From contig DYLK01000001.1 of assembly GCA_020722065.1 (NCBI GenBank), positions 112,255-176,254 on the forward strand: 64,000 nt of DNA. The letters are read 5' to 3'. Each line of letters starts with the position of its first letter. The first letter of the stretch is position 1. Source of the DNA: Melioribacter roseus (GTDB taxonomy: Bacteria; Bacteroidota; Ignavibacteria; Ignavibacteriales; Melioribacteraceae). Positions 38,774-48,800 of this stretch are shown in pieces. The notes beneath the pieces were generated by a model, which made no database searches, was not told the origin of the DNA, and saw nothing but the letters and a program-made list of their open reading frames with translations. The translations under genes and the position numbers were made by a program.

Positions 38774-39091
38774 ATGAAAAAGATAATATTACTTCCAAAA
38801 CATTCAAAATTATTAATTGACTTAGGTAAAAGGCTAAAATTGGCAAGACTAAGAAGAAAACTAAGTTCTGAGCAAGTTTCCGAAAGAGCTGGCATAACAC
38901 GTTCGACACTAATTAATGTTGAAAAAGGTAGTCCGACAACTTCTATTGGAATTTATCTTCAAGTGATGGTTGTTTTGGGTTTATACGAAGATTTTACAAA
39001 ACTTGCCAGTGATGATGAACTAGGCAGAAAACTTCAAGATGCAAATATTTTGATAAAAAAGAGAGTTCAAAAAAAAAGGTTTGAAAAATGA
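38774..39091 (+). CDS. hipB: HipB-like antitoxin, XRE-family regulator
   Basis: A 105-aa DNA-binding protein with an XRE helix-turn-helix (about residues 12-70: LGKRLKLARLRRKLSSEQVS, then GITRSTLINVEKGSPTTSIG) and a basic C-terminal tail. In HipBA modules this protein neutralises the HipA kinase and represses the operon. Its stop overlaps the hipA start by 4 bp (ATGA), and operator-like repeats lie just upstream. Confidence 0.88.
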   Translation: MKKIILLPKHSKLLIDLGKRLKLARLRRKLSSEQVSERAGITRSTLINVEKGSPTTSIGIYLQVMVVLGLYEDFTKLASDDELGRKLQDANILIKKRVQKKRFEK

Positions 39092-40353
39092 ATGAAAGCA
39101 ATGACATTTTTGTTTATTCAGATTGGGATGAACCAAATGCCCCCACTCAAATTGGTATTTTGCATAAACAATTAGTTAGAGGGAAAGAGATATTTTCGTT
39201 TGAGTATAATAACAATTGGCTTTCAAGTTCAGATGCGCAACAATTAGACCCAGATTTGAAATTGTTCCCGGGTTTACATTATTTGGAAGAAAAGAAGCCA
39301 AATTTTGGAATTTTCTTAGACTCTTCACCAGATAGGTGGGGACGAGTTTTAATGCAACGAAGGGAAGCAATAATTTCTAAACTAGAAAATAGAAAACAAA
39401 AAGTACTATTAGAATCAGATTATTTATTGGGAGTTTATGATAATAATAGAATTGGTGGACTTCGATTTAAGGTTGAACCAAATGGTAAATTTGTAAATTG
39501 TGATAAAAGATTTAAAACACCTCCTTTTTCTTCGTTAAGAGAATTAGAGCAAGCCAGTTTATCATTAGAAAAAGATGAAAACAATAGTCATGAAGAAGAA
39601 ATTAAATGGCTGAACATGCTTATTGCACCAGGTTCGTCTCTTGGTGGAGCAAGACCCAAAGCAAGTATCTTGGATAAAAATGGACAAATATGGATTGCAA
39701 AATTTCCGAGTTCCAATGACGATTATGATGTTGGTGCTTGGGAGTACATTGCAAATCAGCTAGCACAAACTGTTGGTTTAAATTCAACGGAAGTTCAGTT
39801 ACAAAAATTTCATTCAGATAAGTCCACGTTTTTGACAAAAAGATTTGATAGAAAGGCATCTGGTGGAAGGATACATTTTGCTTCAGCAATGACTTTGCTT
39901 GGCTATAATGACGGAGATAATTATACGGATGGTATTAGCTATCTTGAATTAGCCGAGTTTATTATAACCAATGGTGCAAATCCAAAAGAAGATTTAATTG
40001 AACTATGGAAAAGGATTGTGTTTTTTATATTTATTTCGAATACAGACGACCATTTAAGAAATCATGGCTTCATTTTAACAAAAAAAGGCTGGAAGCTGTC
40101 ACCTGTTTACGATATTAATCCAAATCCTTTTGGTAGTGGATTAAAATTAAACATTAATGAAACAGATAACTCGCTAAGTGTAGATTTAGCTTTAGAAGTA
40201 GCTGAATATTTTAGATTGAACAAATTAGAGGCTGAAAAAATAATATCTAACATTAAGGACAAATTAACACATTGGGAATCAATAGCTTTAAGAGCAAAAG
40301 TGTCAAAATCCGAAATTGCTCTGATGGAGAACGTTTTTTGCAAAGACGTATAG
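39088..40353 (+). CDS. hipA: HipA-like toxin, Ser/Thr protein kinase
   Basis: A 421-aa HipA-family kinase. The Gly-rich loop with the autophosphorylation-type Ser is SSLGGARPKASI. ATP-binding Lys is in IWIAKFPS. The catalytic loop is SNTDDHLRNHG with Asp320, and the metal-binding motif is PVYDINPNP. All are intact, so it should be active. Well-studied HipA toxins phosphorylate glutamyl-tRNA synthetase and slow growth; the target here is unknown. It is coupled to hipB by a 4-bp overlap. TA modules of this kind are often horizontally acquired. Confidence 0.9.
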   Translation: MNESNDIFVYSDWDEPNAPTQIGILHKQLVRGKEIFSFEYNNNWLSSSDAQQLDPDLKLFPGLHYLEEKKPNFGIFLDSSPDRWGRVLMQRREAIISKLENRKQKVLLESDYLLGVYDNNRIGGLRFKVEPNGKFVNCDKRFKTPPFSSLRELEQASLSLEKDENNSHEEEIKWLNMLIAPGSSLGGARPKASILDKNGQIWIAKFPSSNDDYDVGAWEYIANQLAQTVGLNSTEVQLQKFHSDKSTFLTKRFDRKASGGRIHFASAMTLLGYNDGDNYTDGISYLELAEFIITNGANPKEDLIELWKRIVFFIFISNTDDHLRNHGFILTKKGWKLSPVYDINPNPFGSGLKLNINETDNSLSVDLALEVAEYFRLNKLEAEKIISNIKDKLTHWESIALRAKVSKSEIALMENVFCKDV

Positions 40354-40365
40354 GCTACACAAATT

Positions 40366-40518
40366 TTAATTATGATATTTTGAAAGAGCGTTTTTGAACT
40401 TTCCAACAATTTCATCAACTAAACATTTGAGCTCAAGGACGGTTACTTCATCGCAATGCGAATTGATAATATCGTTAAGTAAGTCTAATTTTTGCTCTAA
40501 GTTACAAATAGTTGGCTT
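40366..40518 (-). pseudogene. Fragment of a small helical protein, no start codon
   Basis: The gap after hipA contains a minus-strand frame of 50 codons that reads like protein (NLEQKLDLLNDIIN, then EVTVLELKCLVDEIVGKF, ending KNALSKYHN). A TGA precedes it and no ATG, GTG or TTG lies in frame, so it is either a 5'-truncated remnant or chance. I do not recognise it. The remaining 40519-40626 looks empty. Confidence 0.25.
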
Positions 40519-40626
40519 TCAAAAATAAAACGTAGAAAAAGTTCAGCAAAAATTTAATTAACTGCAAATTTATCTTTATTTTTATTTATAAAAGTGATTT
40601 CTAAATTCAAATGAAAAGTAGATTTT

Positions 40627-41562
40627 ATGAATAGAATTAGACCAAAAAAACTTAATCATGGTGATGTTATTGGGATAATTTCGCCCGCTTCTTCGATTGA
40701 TGATTTTTCGAGACTTGAGAATGCAACCAAGTATTTTGAAAAATTAGGATATTTCGTGAAAATTGGGAAAAATGTTGGAAAAAAAGAAGATTATTTAGCT
40801 GGGAATGATGAAGAACGATTATCAGATTTTCATCAAATGTTTGAAGATAAAGATGTGAAAGCAATATTTTCGCTCCGCGGTGGTTACGGTTCGGCAAGAT
40901 TGTTGGATAAAATAAATTATTCACTTATTCGCAAAAATCCAAAAATATTGGTTGGTTATAGCGACATTACCGCACTTCATCTTGCAATTTTCAAGAAAAC
41001 TAGTTTGATTACTTTTGCTGGATTGATGGCTTCCACAGATTTTGGAGATGAAATCAATCAATTTGCTGAAGAACAATTTTGGAGAATTTTAACAAGTAAG
41101 CAAAAGGTTGGAATTATCAAAAATCCAGAAAATGATAATATTGAGTCGAATTCAAACAAAATTGCAAGTGGAATTCTGCTTGGTGGAAATCTTTCTGTGC
41201 TAACTTCAATAATCGGAAGCAAGTATTTGCCCGATTTCTCAGAAAATATTCTTCTTTTAGAAGATGTTGATGAAAAACCTTACAGAATTGATAGAATGCT
41301 AAATCAAATGCGATTAGCAAATATTTTAGAAAAGGTGAATGGATTTGTGCTTGGGAAATTTACGAATTGCTTTGAAAATGATGAAAATTCAAATCACGAA
41401 TTGAATAAAATATTTTCTGAATATTTGGGAAATAAAAAACCCGTGATTTATAATTTAAGTCACGGGCATATAAAATTTAATTTAACTTTACCAATTGGTT
41501 CGCTTACAAAAATTAATAGTAAGCAAAAAACAATCGAAATATTAGAATCTGTAGTTAGCTGA
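40627..41562 (+). CDS. ldcA: LD-carboxypeptidase, S66 family
   Basis: A Ser peptidase of 311 aa that trims tetrapeptides to tripeptides in peptidoglycan recycling (or cleaves related compounds such as microcin C7 in some members). The nucleophile Ser112 is in VGYSDITAL. The SLRGGYGSARLL loop precedes it. The catalytic Glu is in LLLEDVDEKPYRIDRML and the His in SHGHIKFNLTLPIG. All three catalytic regions are present. No signal peptide is seen, which fits a cytoplasmic enzyme. Its end overlaps the convergent small gene by 8 bp. Confidence 0.93.
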   Translation: MNRIRPKKLNHGDVIGIISPASSIDDFSRLENATKYFEKLGYFVKIGKNVGKKEDYLAGNDEERLSDFHQMFEDKDVKAIFSLRGGYGSARLLDKINYSLIRKNPKILVGYSDITALHLAIFKKTSLITFAGLMASTDFGDEINQFAEEQFWRILTSKQKVGIIKNPENDNIESNSNKIASGILLGGNLSVLTSIIGSKYLPDFSENILLLEDVDEKPYRIDRMLNQMRLANILEKVNGFVLGKFTNCFENDENSNHELNKIFSEYLGNKKPVIYNLSHGHIKFNLTLPIGSLTKINSKQKTIEILESVVS

Positions 41563-41818
41563 TTTTTGCCAATTGTTCATCAATTTTTTGAGTAAGCGAT
41601 TCTAATGAAATTGATTTTATAGTCAATTTGTTTTTTTTGAGAACAATTAAGGTTGGGTCGCCTTCACCACGTTTTTGTTTTATCAAATCGTAGCTAAGTC
41701 TGTTTCTGTCGTTAGGAATTGGCAAAAATTCTTCTAAAGAATTAACAATATTATAAACTTTTGCTTCAAGTGAATTTACATCACTCTTTTCTACAATTAA
41801 ACCTTTTTCAAAACTCAT
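41555..41818 (-). CDS. Small protein of unknown function
   Basis: An 87-aa protein from ATG 41818 (MSFEKGLIVEKSD); the open frame extends to 41875, but that start gives an unlikely N-terminus. It is mixed alpha/beta in appearance: NSLEAKVYNIVNSLEEFLP, a basic loop RLSYDLIKQKRGEGDPTL and an amphipathic C-terminal helix. I do not recognise a family. It converges on ldcA and diverges from the histidine kinase gene. Confidence 0.55.
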   Translation of the reverse strand: MSFEKGLIVEKSDVNSLEAKVYNIVNSLEEFLPIPNDRNRLSYDLIKQKRGEGDPTLIVLKKNKLTIKSISLESLTQKIDEQLAKIS

Positions 41819-41937
41819 CGTAAATCCTGTTTTTTTGATTGCAAAATTACCAAAGAATTTACTTCTAACAAACAAAGAATAATTTTATTCTTTAATAAAA
41901 AAATAAACAATATTTAATTAGATTTTAATATCAAATT

Positions 41938-43836
41938 ATGATGAATATGAATAAAAACAACTACAAGAAAATATTCTCAAATTTTAGTTATCCAATATTA
42001 ATAATTAGCTCTAATTTTGAGGCGATTTATACTAATAGTGGTTTTGAAAAGGAAATCGAAAGACAAAGAATTTCAACAAATCTCATCTTACAAAACCCAG
42101 AGTTTCGGATTAATATTGAGAAAATGAGAAATAATTTGAATTTCACTTCTGAATTTTCGCTTATTGCTGATGAGGCGGTAGTTTTTTTAAGAATGATGGT
42201 TTCTAAAATTGAAGATACTGATTGTTATCTATGTACATTTAAAGAAGGGGAATTTACAAATCGGGATATTCTTCAACAAAAATTTTATCAAGAAATGAAA
42301 TTACTTTCCCTTGCAGTTTCAGAATCGCTAGTAATAACTGTAATTGCCAATTCAGTTAAGAAAATAGAATATGTTAATAAAGCTTTCGAGGAAAAATTTG
42401 GGCTGACCAAGGGAGAAGTCATAGGTAAAGAGTTATTATTCCGATTAAAAGATGGAAATTCTGCTGAAATACTTCAAGAAATTATTTTTGCATTAGAAAA
42501 TGGAAATTCAATTAGGCGGGAATTTCTTGTATTGGATAAAATTAATGATGAGTTTTGGGTTGATGCTCAATTTTTTGCAATAAAAGATTCTGCAAATCAA
42601 ATCTCAAAAATCATAGTTTTTGCAATTGATATAACCAATTCTAAAAAGTTACTTTCAGAACTTAATAAAGCACAATTCAATTTACAGAAACTATTAAACG
42701 AAAGAACTGAAGAATTAGATATTTCACAAAATCGATATAGACTCTTAACTGAAACAACTGACGATTATATAGCAGAATTAAACTCGGAATTAGAAATTCA
42801 ATTCTTAAATAATAGTTTAAAAGCAAAAATGGGAATAACTTCAGAAGAATATCCAAAAATAACAAAAGAAGATTTATTCGATAATTTGCTGAAAAATTCA
42901 GGAACCGAACTAAAAACAAAGTTTGAAGATTTTCAAAAAAATCCCCAAAAAGTAACAGTTAATATTAAAATGTATTGGGGAGATTGGGTAACTTGGACAA
43001 TAATACCAGAAAAAATTGACGAAAATGGTAAATTTAATTTTATTGTTTATGGACACGACGTAACTGAACATATTTTATTAGAGGAAAAGTTAAAGAATGT
43101 GATAGAAGATGAAAAGCGGTTAAATTCTTTAAAATCTCAACTTATTAAAACTGTTTCACATGAATTTAAAACTCCTTTAACTGGGATTTTAGGGGCTGTT
43201 GGTGTAATTAGTAGAATCAATTCAGCAAATCCGAATGAAAAGGTAAATAAATATCTGAAAATGATAATTAAATCTTCAGCTACATTAAATAGTTTAATAG
43301 AAGATATTGTTTATTTAAATAACGCAAACGATAGAGTTCTTATTCCGACTTATTTCCCATTAATTCTTAATACTTTTATTAATGATTTAGTTGAAGACTT
43401 AAAATCTTTAAAAAATGAACAACAAAATCTAATTACTAATATTAATAGTAACATTGATATAATTGTTACTGATTCAATTTTCTTGAAAATCATACTAACG
43501 AATCTGCTAACAAATGCAATAAAATATTCCCCCGAGAATAGCGAAATATTTCTTAATATTTATGAAGATGAGAATACAAAATCAATTATTTTTGAAGTAA
43601 TTGATTTTGGAATAGGAATTAAAGAAGAAGAATTGCCTAAAATTTGGGATGAATTTTTCCGTTCTTCTGATGTAATTACACAACCTGGGAGTGGATTAGG
43701 TTTATCTTTAGCAAAAAAATATGCAAATGTTTTAGGTGGGAAAATTGAAGTAGAAAGTAAATACAAAATTGGTTCTAAGTTTAGTTTCTTTCATCCAAAA
43801 ATGGAATTAGAAAATGAAAAAAATTTTGATAGTTGA
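41938..43836 (+). CDS. PAS-domain sensor histidine kinase
   Basis: A 632-aa soluble kinase with no membrane helices. A weak N-terminal PAS-like region (about 10-105), a clear PAS (about 118-235: KIEYVNKAFEEKFGLTKGEV), a short coiled coil (about 235-265) and a third PAS (about 270-385) precede the HisKA domain, with phospho-acceptor His408 (TVSHEFKTPL). The HATPase domain follows (N box ILTNLLTNAIKYSPE, G1 DFGIGI, G2 PGSGLGLSLA). All catalytic boxes are intact. The gene overlaps the response regulator-kinase gene by 23 bp, so the two are coupled. It should sense a cytoplasmic signal. Confidence 0.92.
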   Translation: MMNMNKNNYKKIFSNFSYPILIISSNFEAIYTNSGFEKEIERQRISTNLILQNPEFRINIEKMRNNLNFTSEFSLIADEAVVFLRMMVSKIEDTDCYLCTFKEGEFTNRDILQQKFYQEMKLLSLAVSESLVITVIANSVKKIEYVNKAFEEKFGLTKGEVIGKELLFRLKDGNSAEILQEIIFALENGNSIRREFLVLDKINDEFWVDAQFFAIKDSANQISKIIVFAIDITNSKKLLSELNKAQFNLQKLLNERTEELDISQNRYRLLTETTDDYIAELNSELEIQFLNNSLKAKMGITSEEYPKITKEDLFDNLLKNSGTELKTKFEDFQKNPQKVTVNIKMYWGDWVTWTIIPEKIDENGKFNFIVYGHDVTEHILLEEKLKNVIEDEKRLNSLKSQLIKTVSHEFKTPLTGILGAVGVISRINSANPNEKVNKYLKMIIKSSATLNSLIEDIVYLNNANDRVLIPTYFPLILNTFINDLVEDLKSLKNEQQNLITNINSNIDIIVTDSIFLKIILTNLLTNAIKYSPENSEIFLNIYEDENTKSIIFEVIDFGIGIKEEELPKIWDEFFRSSDVITQPGSGLGLSLAKKYANVLGGKIEVESKYKIGSKFSFFHPKMELENEKNFDS

Positions 43837-44881
43837 AGATGATATTGTAGTTAGAGAAACATTATCCGACTTGCTTGAAAGTGAAGGTTATTCAGTAATC
43901 GAGGCACAAAATGCTTTAGTCGCTTTGTTGCGTTTGAAAGAAGATTTGCCAGATTTAATCATTTGCGACATAATGATGCCGTTGATGGATGGTTATCAGT
44001 TTTTTAAAAGAGTACAAATTTCTTATCTTGAAAAAAATATTCCATTTATCTTTTTGACAGCCAAAACTGATTTAGAATCGCGTGAAATGGCAATGGAAAT
44101 GGGAGCTGATGATTTTATTACAAAACCTTATAATCCTGAGAAATTGATTGAAAGAATCCAAAAAAGACTTTTGAGAAAAGAAGCGATTGATAAACGATTA
44201 GAAAATTTAACTAATAATATCGCACTTTATATCCCACATGAACTTAGAACTCCATTAATTCCAATACTTGGTTTTACTGACATGCTTTTAGCAGATTTTA
44301 ATAGTTTTACTGATTCTGAAAAAATAGATATGATTGCTTCGATAAAAAGAGGAGCACAAAGATTATATTCAAGAGTTGAAAAGTTTAATCTTTATTCAGA
44401 ATTGAAAATCGAAGAACTACAGAACGAATATCTAATTGAAAAAGACCAAATTTGTAATCCTGCTTTGTTAAAAGATAAAATAATAAAAGAAAGAAACTAT
44501 TATTATGAAGATAGAATAAACGACATAAGAATAAATTTAGAAAGCCAAACATTAGAGATTTCTGATACTACATTTCGTAATATATTTTTAGAACTTTATG
44601 AAAATGCTTGTAAATTCTCGGAAATTGGAACACCAATTATAATTAACGGGAAAGCAGAAAATGGTTCTTACAACCTTTCTTTTGAAAATTACGGAGAAGA
44701 GTTTGCAATACATGAAATAGGTGAATTTTATCAAAAAAACAGAAAATTAAGTCAACAAGTAGGGAATGGACTTGGATTAGCAATTGTTAAAATGCTTAGC
44801 AAAAAGTATTCATTAAAATTTAAAATAAACTTCGAAAAAACAATAAAAGTGATAATTGAATTCCCGATGGTAAAAATCTGA
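43814..44881 (+). CDS. Response regulator-histidine kinase hybrid (REC-HisKA-HATPase)
   Basis: Residues 1-120 are a receiver domain with Asp9/Asp10, phospho-acceptor Asp52 (IICDIMMP) and Lys104 (ITKPY). A HisKA-like helix pair with His142 (YIPHELRTPLIP) and a HATPase domain follow. The N box (ELYENACKFS) and G2 box (GNGLGLAIVK) are present, but the G1 box reads FENYGEEF instead of DxGxG, so ATP binding may be weak. The receiver-first order makes this a kinase controlled by phosphorylation, likely by the overlapping PAS kinase. No DNA-binding output domain is present. Confidence 0.9.
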   Translation: MKKILIVEDDIVVRETLSDLLESEGYSVIEAQNALVALLRLKEDLPDLIICDIMMPLMDGYQFFKRVQISYLEKNIPFIFLTAKTDLESREMAMEMGADDFITKPYNPEKLIERIQKRLLRKEAIDKRLENLTNNIALYIPHELRTPLIPILGFTDMLLADFNSFTDSEKIDMIASIKRGAQRLYSRVEKFNLYSELKIEELQNEYLIEKDQICNPALLKDKIIKERNYYYEDRINDIRINLESQTLEISDTTFRNIFLELYENACKFSEIGTPIIINGKAENGSYNLSFENYGEEFAIHEIGEFYQKNRKLSQQVGNGLGLAIVKMLSKKYSLKFKINFEKTIKVIIEFPMVKI

Positions 44882-45408
44882 TGAAATTTGAGTTTACAAA
44901 CAAAGTACTTATCATTTTACTTTTCATTTTCTTTGGAATATCAATGTTGGAATTTGGCTTATTATTAAACAACAATTGCAGTTCAAATTCTGTGAAAAGT
45001 GATTCATTCCCTAATTCGACACCAGAAAAAATAGTTGACAATATTAAAAATGAGGTTTTTGAAAAACCAAGCAAAAAGGAAGAATTTGTTGATACAAAAA
45101 TTGAAGAAACACAAATCCCGAATAAAAAGAATGAAAATGAACTAATAAGAATGGAAATTTCAGGGAAAGGGAACTCGGAAATATTACCCAAACAAGTAAA
45201 TCAGCAATCTTTTAAAGAATGGGAAAGTTTGAAAGTTGGAATGACCCCGAGTGATGTATCTGCAATTTTAGGCAAGCCAAATTTTGCTCAAAAAGGTGTT
45301 TCTGAAATTTGGAAATACAAATATTCCCCAAATTTGATTGGTGATGTTGTGTTTTATCAAGGGAAAGTAATTACTTGGGTTAGTCCCAAATTAGCTATTG
45401 AAGATTAA
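44881..45408 (+). CDS. Membrane-anchored protein with BamE/SmpA-like domain
   Basis: A 175-aa protein with one N-terminal membrane helix (about 8-30). A charged, low-complexity linker (about 35-105) leads to a BamE/SmpA-like C-terminal domain: WESLKVGMTPSDVSAILGKP, then EIWKYKYSP and VVFYQGKVITWV. In other proteins this fold binds partners at the envelope. The start overlaps the regulator-kinase stop by one base (TGATG), so it belongs to the signalling operon. Its 3' end overlaps the convergent HisH-like gene by 4 bp. The function is not known. Confidence 0.7.
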   Translation: MKFEFTNKVLIILLFIFFGISMLEFGLLLNNNCSSNSVKSDSFPNSTPEKIVDNIKNEVFEKPSKKEEFVDTKIEETQIPNKKNENELIRMEISGKGNSEILPKQVNQQSFKEWESLKVGMTPSDVSAILGKPNFAQKGVSEIWKYKYSPNLIGDVVFYQGKVITWVSPKLAIED

Positions 45409-45857
45409 TTTTGAAGAAAATTACGGATTTTAGTTAAAATCTCTTGTGAATTTTCATCAAAATTTCGAATTCCCAAATAATTTTTGTCCATAAAATAATT
45501 AAGTGAAGTAATCTCTTTTGTTTCTGGAACGCAATAAAGAACATCAGTTTCTGAATAGTTGACAATATAGTTGAAAAAACCGCAACCTTTTTGTTCATTA
45601 ATTTGCAAACACATAAGTGAAACTCCATTTCCAATACCAATTATCTTTTTATTTGATAAGCGTAATGCACTAAATAAATTTAGTAAATGCAATTTTTTCA
45701 TTACATTTTGTGGATTTTTACAATCGGGCAGTAAGATTGCATCTGCTTTTAATGCTAAAATTTCATTTAATCCAATTGAAATTTCAAAATTGTTTTTAAT
45801 AAGAAAATCTGCTATTTTCTTTGTGGAATTTTTATCGTAATCAAGTATGTAAATCAT
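45405..45857 (-). CDS. HisH-like class I amidotransferase fold lacking catalytic Cys and His
   Basis: The 150-aa protein follows HisH from end to end: start MIYILDYDKNSTKKIADFL, then ADAILLPDCKNPQNVM, LFSALRLSNKKIIGIGNGVSLM and the closing YLGIRNFDENSQEILTKIRNFL. In HisH the nucleophile sits in GICLGMQ; here it is GIGNGVS, with Gly76 replacing Cys. The C-terminal FHPEKS reads NFDENS, with Phe133 replacing His and Glu135 kept. It is also about 50 aa shorter than HisH. It cannot be a working glutaminase by this mechanism. Its ATG overlaps the stop of the PPDK_N protein (TGATG), so the two are translationally coupled. A regulatory or binding role is possible. Confidence 0.75.
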   Translation of the reverse strand: MIYILDYDKNSTKKIADFLIKNNFEISIGLNEILALKADAILLPDCKNPQNVMKKLHLLNLFSALRLSNKKIIGIGNGVSLMCLQINEQKGCGFFNYIVNYSETDVLYCVPETKEITSLNYFMDKNYLGIRNFDENSQEILTKIRNFLQN

Positions 45858-48800
45858 CAGAATAGTTGAATAAAATTTAAATTATCAAAATTTATTGTTT
45901 GGTTTGGGTTTTCATCAACATAATAGAAATTAAAATTCAATTCATATTTAAGATTATTTCCCACCGCAAAACCTGAAAGCCACATTTTTATCTGAATTAA
46001 TTGTTCTGAATCTGAAATTAAAAAATATAAATCAAGATTTGTAGTATCTTTTAAGTTCAAATAAAGTCCTTCAATTGAATGAAAATGAGATTTTAGATAT
46101 TTAGCAAGTTTATGCCCGAGCAGTAATTTTTCCTTCTCTTCGTCAGAATTGAAGTGATTTGCAGTAGTTTGGAATAAAGCAATAGCTTTACTTTCATCCG
46201 CATTCATAAATATTTCAAGACTTTTAAAATTATTATATGGTAATTTTACTACGTGGATATAGTTTGAAAGTGATTCAAATTCTGGCACAATTTCCATCAG
46301 CGAATTGTGTGCAGAAAGTAGAAATTCCTCATTCAGATAGCTTGTTGTTTCATCAGGATATAAAGGGAGATAACTAATTGAAGCCTCAACTAAATCCTGG
46401 AAAAAATGTGTCCCGAAAGATAAATCTGGAGTGTAAGAACCTTTTTTCTTTGCAACTTCAATTAACATTGCCGTGTTGTTTATGTCGGAATACGTAACTC
46501 TAACACCAAGTTTAATATCTCCGCGACTTCCCCAACGTCCTGGACCAATCAAAATAAATTCTCTTCTCGGAAGCACCTTGTTTAATCTACTAATTGCTTC
46601 ACCAATTTTAATAAGAACATCTTTATTTTCTGTTTCAGAGTACAAAATCGGGTCAACATAAACTACATAATTAATATCACTTAAAAAACCATTTGAAACA
46701 AATTTATTTGTCTCAAACAAAACATTCACTTGATTAGTAATTTCTGGTAAAGCAATTGATGAATTATCTTTTTTGAAGCTTTGAGGTCGGCATTGCAATA
46801 AATATAAGTCTTTTCCATCGTGTGCAAATTCGATATCAACTGGGGAATTGAAAGCAGATTGCAAATTTGTAATTACAGCTTGAATCTTTTGAAGGAATTT
46901 TTGGTTTTTGAAAATGCCATCAAAAGTTACAACACAAGTTTCTTGAGAATAATCCGTGTTAATTCCAATTGGTTCGCGAAGCATACTATCTTTATAAATT
47001 GAGACAATTTTTTCTAATGCTGGATATTCATCACCAAATTCAGAAATTAGTTGTTCGAATGGAATAGTATCGAATTTATGTGTCTCAAGATTAATTACAT
47101 CTACAAATTTTGGAGAATATTTAATTGCTTCTTCAACACTAACATTTACTCGCAAGTTAGGTTGTCCAGGCGAAGCTAAAATTGGATAATCAGCTCCAAC
47201 TCTATCAACTGCTCGCGTTCCTAAACCTGGAACAATTCTAACTAACCCATCTTCTCGGCGAATTCTTTGTGACCAGCGAAATTCATTATTGCTAAATGCA
47301 ACTCCAGCAAAAGAAGGCAGATAATATTTCCCAATTCTATTTCCAACAACTTCCTGAATCATAACTGCCATTTCTTCATGAAAATCTAAAAGAGAACGCT
47401 CAGAGCGATATTCAATAGGATCGGGACCAAAAGTTGAAGAAAAAACTTCGGCAATTGCATCTTTTAATGCATTTAGTTTTTCAGTTTTTGTACCTTGATT
47501 TGAGAGAAATAAAGATTTGTACTTGCCTGAAAATGATGACCCGACTTGATCTTCGAGTAAACTTGAACTTCTTACAATTAGTGGAACATCTCCTAAATCG
47601 TCCAAAGCTGAAGATAATCCAATTTCCAATTCAGGCGGAAAAGAAGCGTTTTTAAACATCTGAATAACATGGAAATGCTCCATTTTTATTTCGTTTAAGT
47701 CTTTGTATTTATAATCTTGCAGTTCTTCCAATTCATTATAATGCATAAAAGCAAGAACGGAATCAGAAGCAATATACCAAGTTTTGGGAATTTTAATTTG
47801 TTGAAGTAGCGGATTTTCTAATGCTTTTTTTCGCAAAATTGTATTTGCAACAAATAAACCAGAACTTTTGCCTCCAAGTTTTCCGTGACTTGTAGGCATA
47901 TAAATCATTTTTGTAATCAAATTATAAAAATCACTCAATTTTACGTATTCTTTTGCTGAAGAAATAAACTGAAGATTATCTGTAAAAAATCTTCGTATTA
48001 GTGCAACTCTTAAACCTTTTAGCAAACCTTCAGTAAGTTTAATTTTTTCTGGTGCGAGATGAAAATATTTACGAATAGCAAGAGAAATTTCAGCTAAAGA
48101 AGTGCTATCTGATTCTAAAGTTTTGATTAAAGGAATAGATTTGTTGAAAAGTAACCATTCTTCCAAACGAGTTCGAAGATAATTAGGTTCAATATTTTCT
48201 GTGGCAAGTTGAAGAATTTCTTTTATGTAATCATCGTAAGTATTAATTTTTTTCTTTTGTGTTGGGGTGTTCTCGTCAAACTTTTCTTCTTCAAATGATG
48301 AAATGATAGATTGATCGAGTAATGACTTTGCATGCTCAATTCCGCGGGCGGAAAGTATGTGCAAAATTTTTCGAAGAAACGACATAAATAACGGTGGGTC
48401 AGTTTTTCTAATTGTTTCAAGAATTGTTTTCCAATATTCTTTGCCATTTGGTTTGTGCTTTGTTGTGGCTGCGTTCAAATCTGAGAAGATATTTTTCAAT
48501 TCTTGATAAAGAATGAAATTTTCGAGTCGGCTTGCAATATTTAATATTAGATTTTTTTCACCTTGAAGAAATGGTTCGAAATCTTGATTATTTTCTAATT
48601 TATTATATGCTACAGTAATCGAACCAATTTCTTCATTTTGGACAAAAATAGAACGAGTAAAAACCCAAGGTGTGTACTTAAAATTATGTGTTTTGAAAAT
48701 TTTATCAGAAATGATTATTTGTCCACTCGCATTTGGGGGGAAGTTCATACCAGAAGGGATAGTTTCAATTATTAATTGGTAACGTTCATCAATTGTTTTC

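Noticed and set aside
45405..45857. Imidazole glycerol phosphate synthase subunit HisH as a working enzyme
   Set aside because: The nucleophile Cys and catalytic His are replaced and no his genes are nearby.
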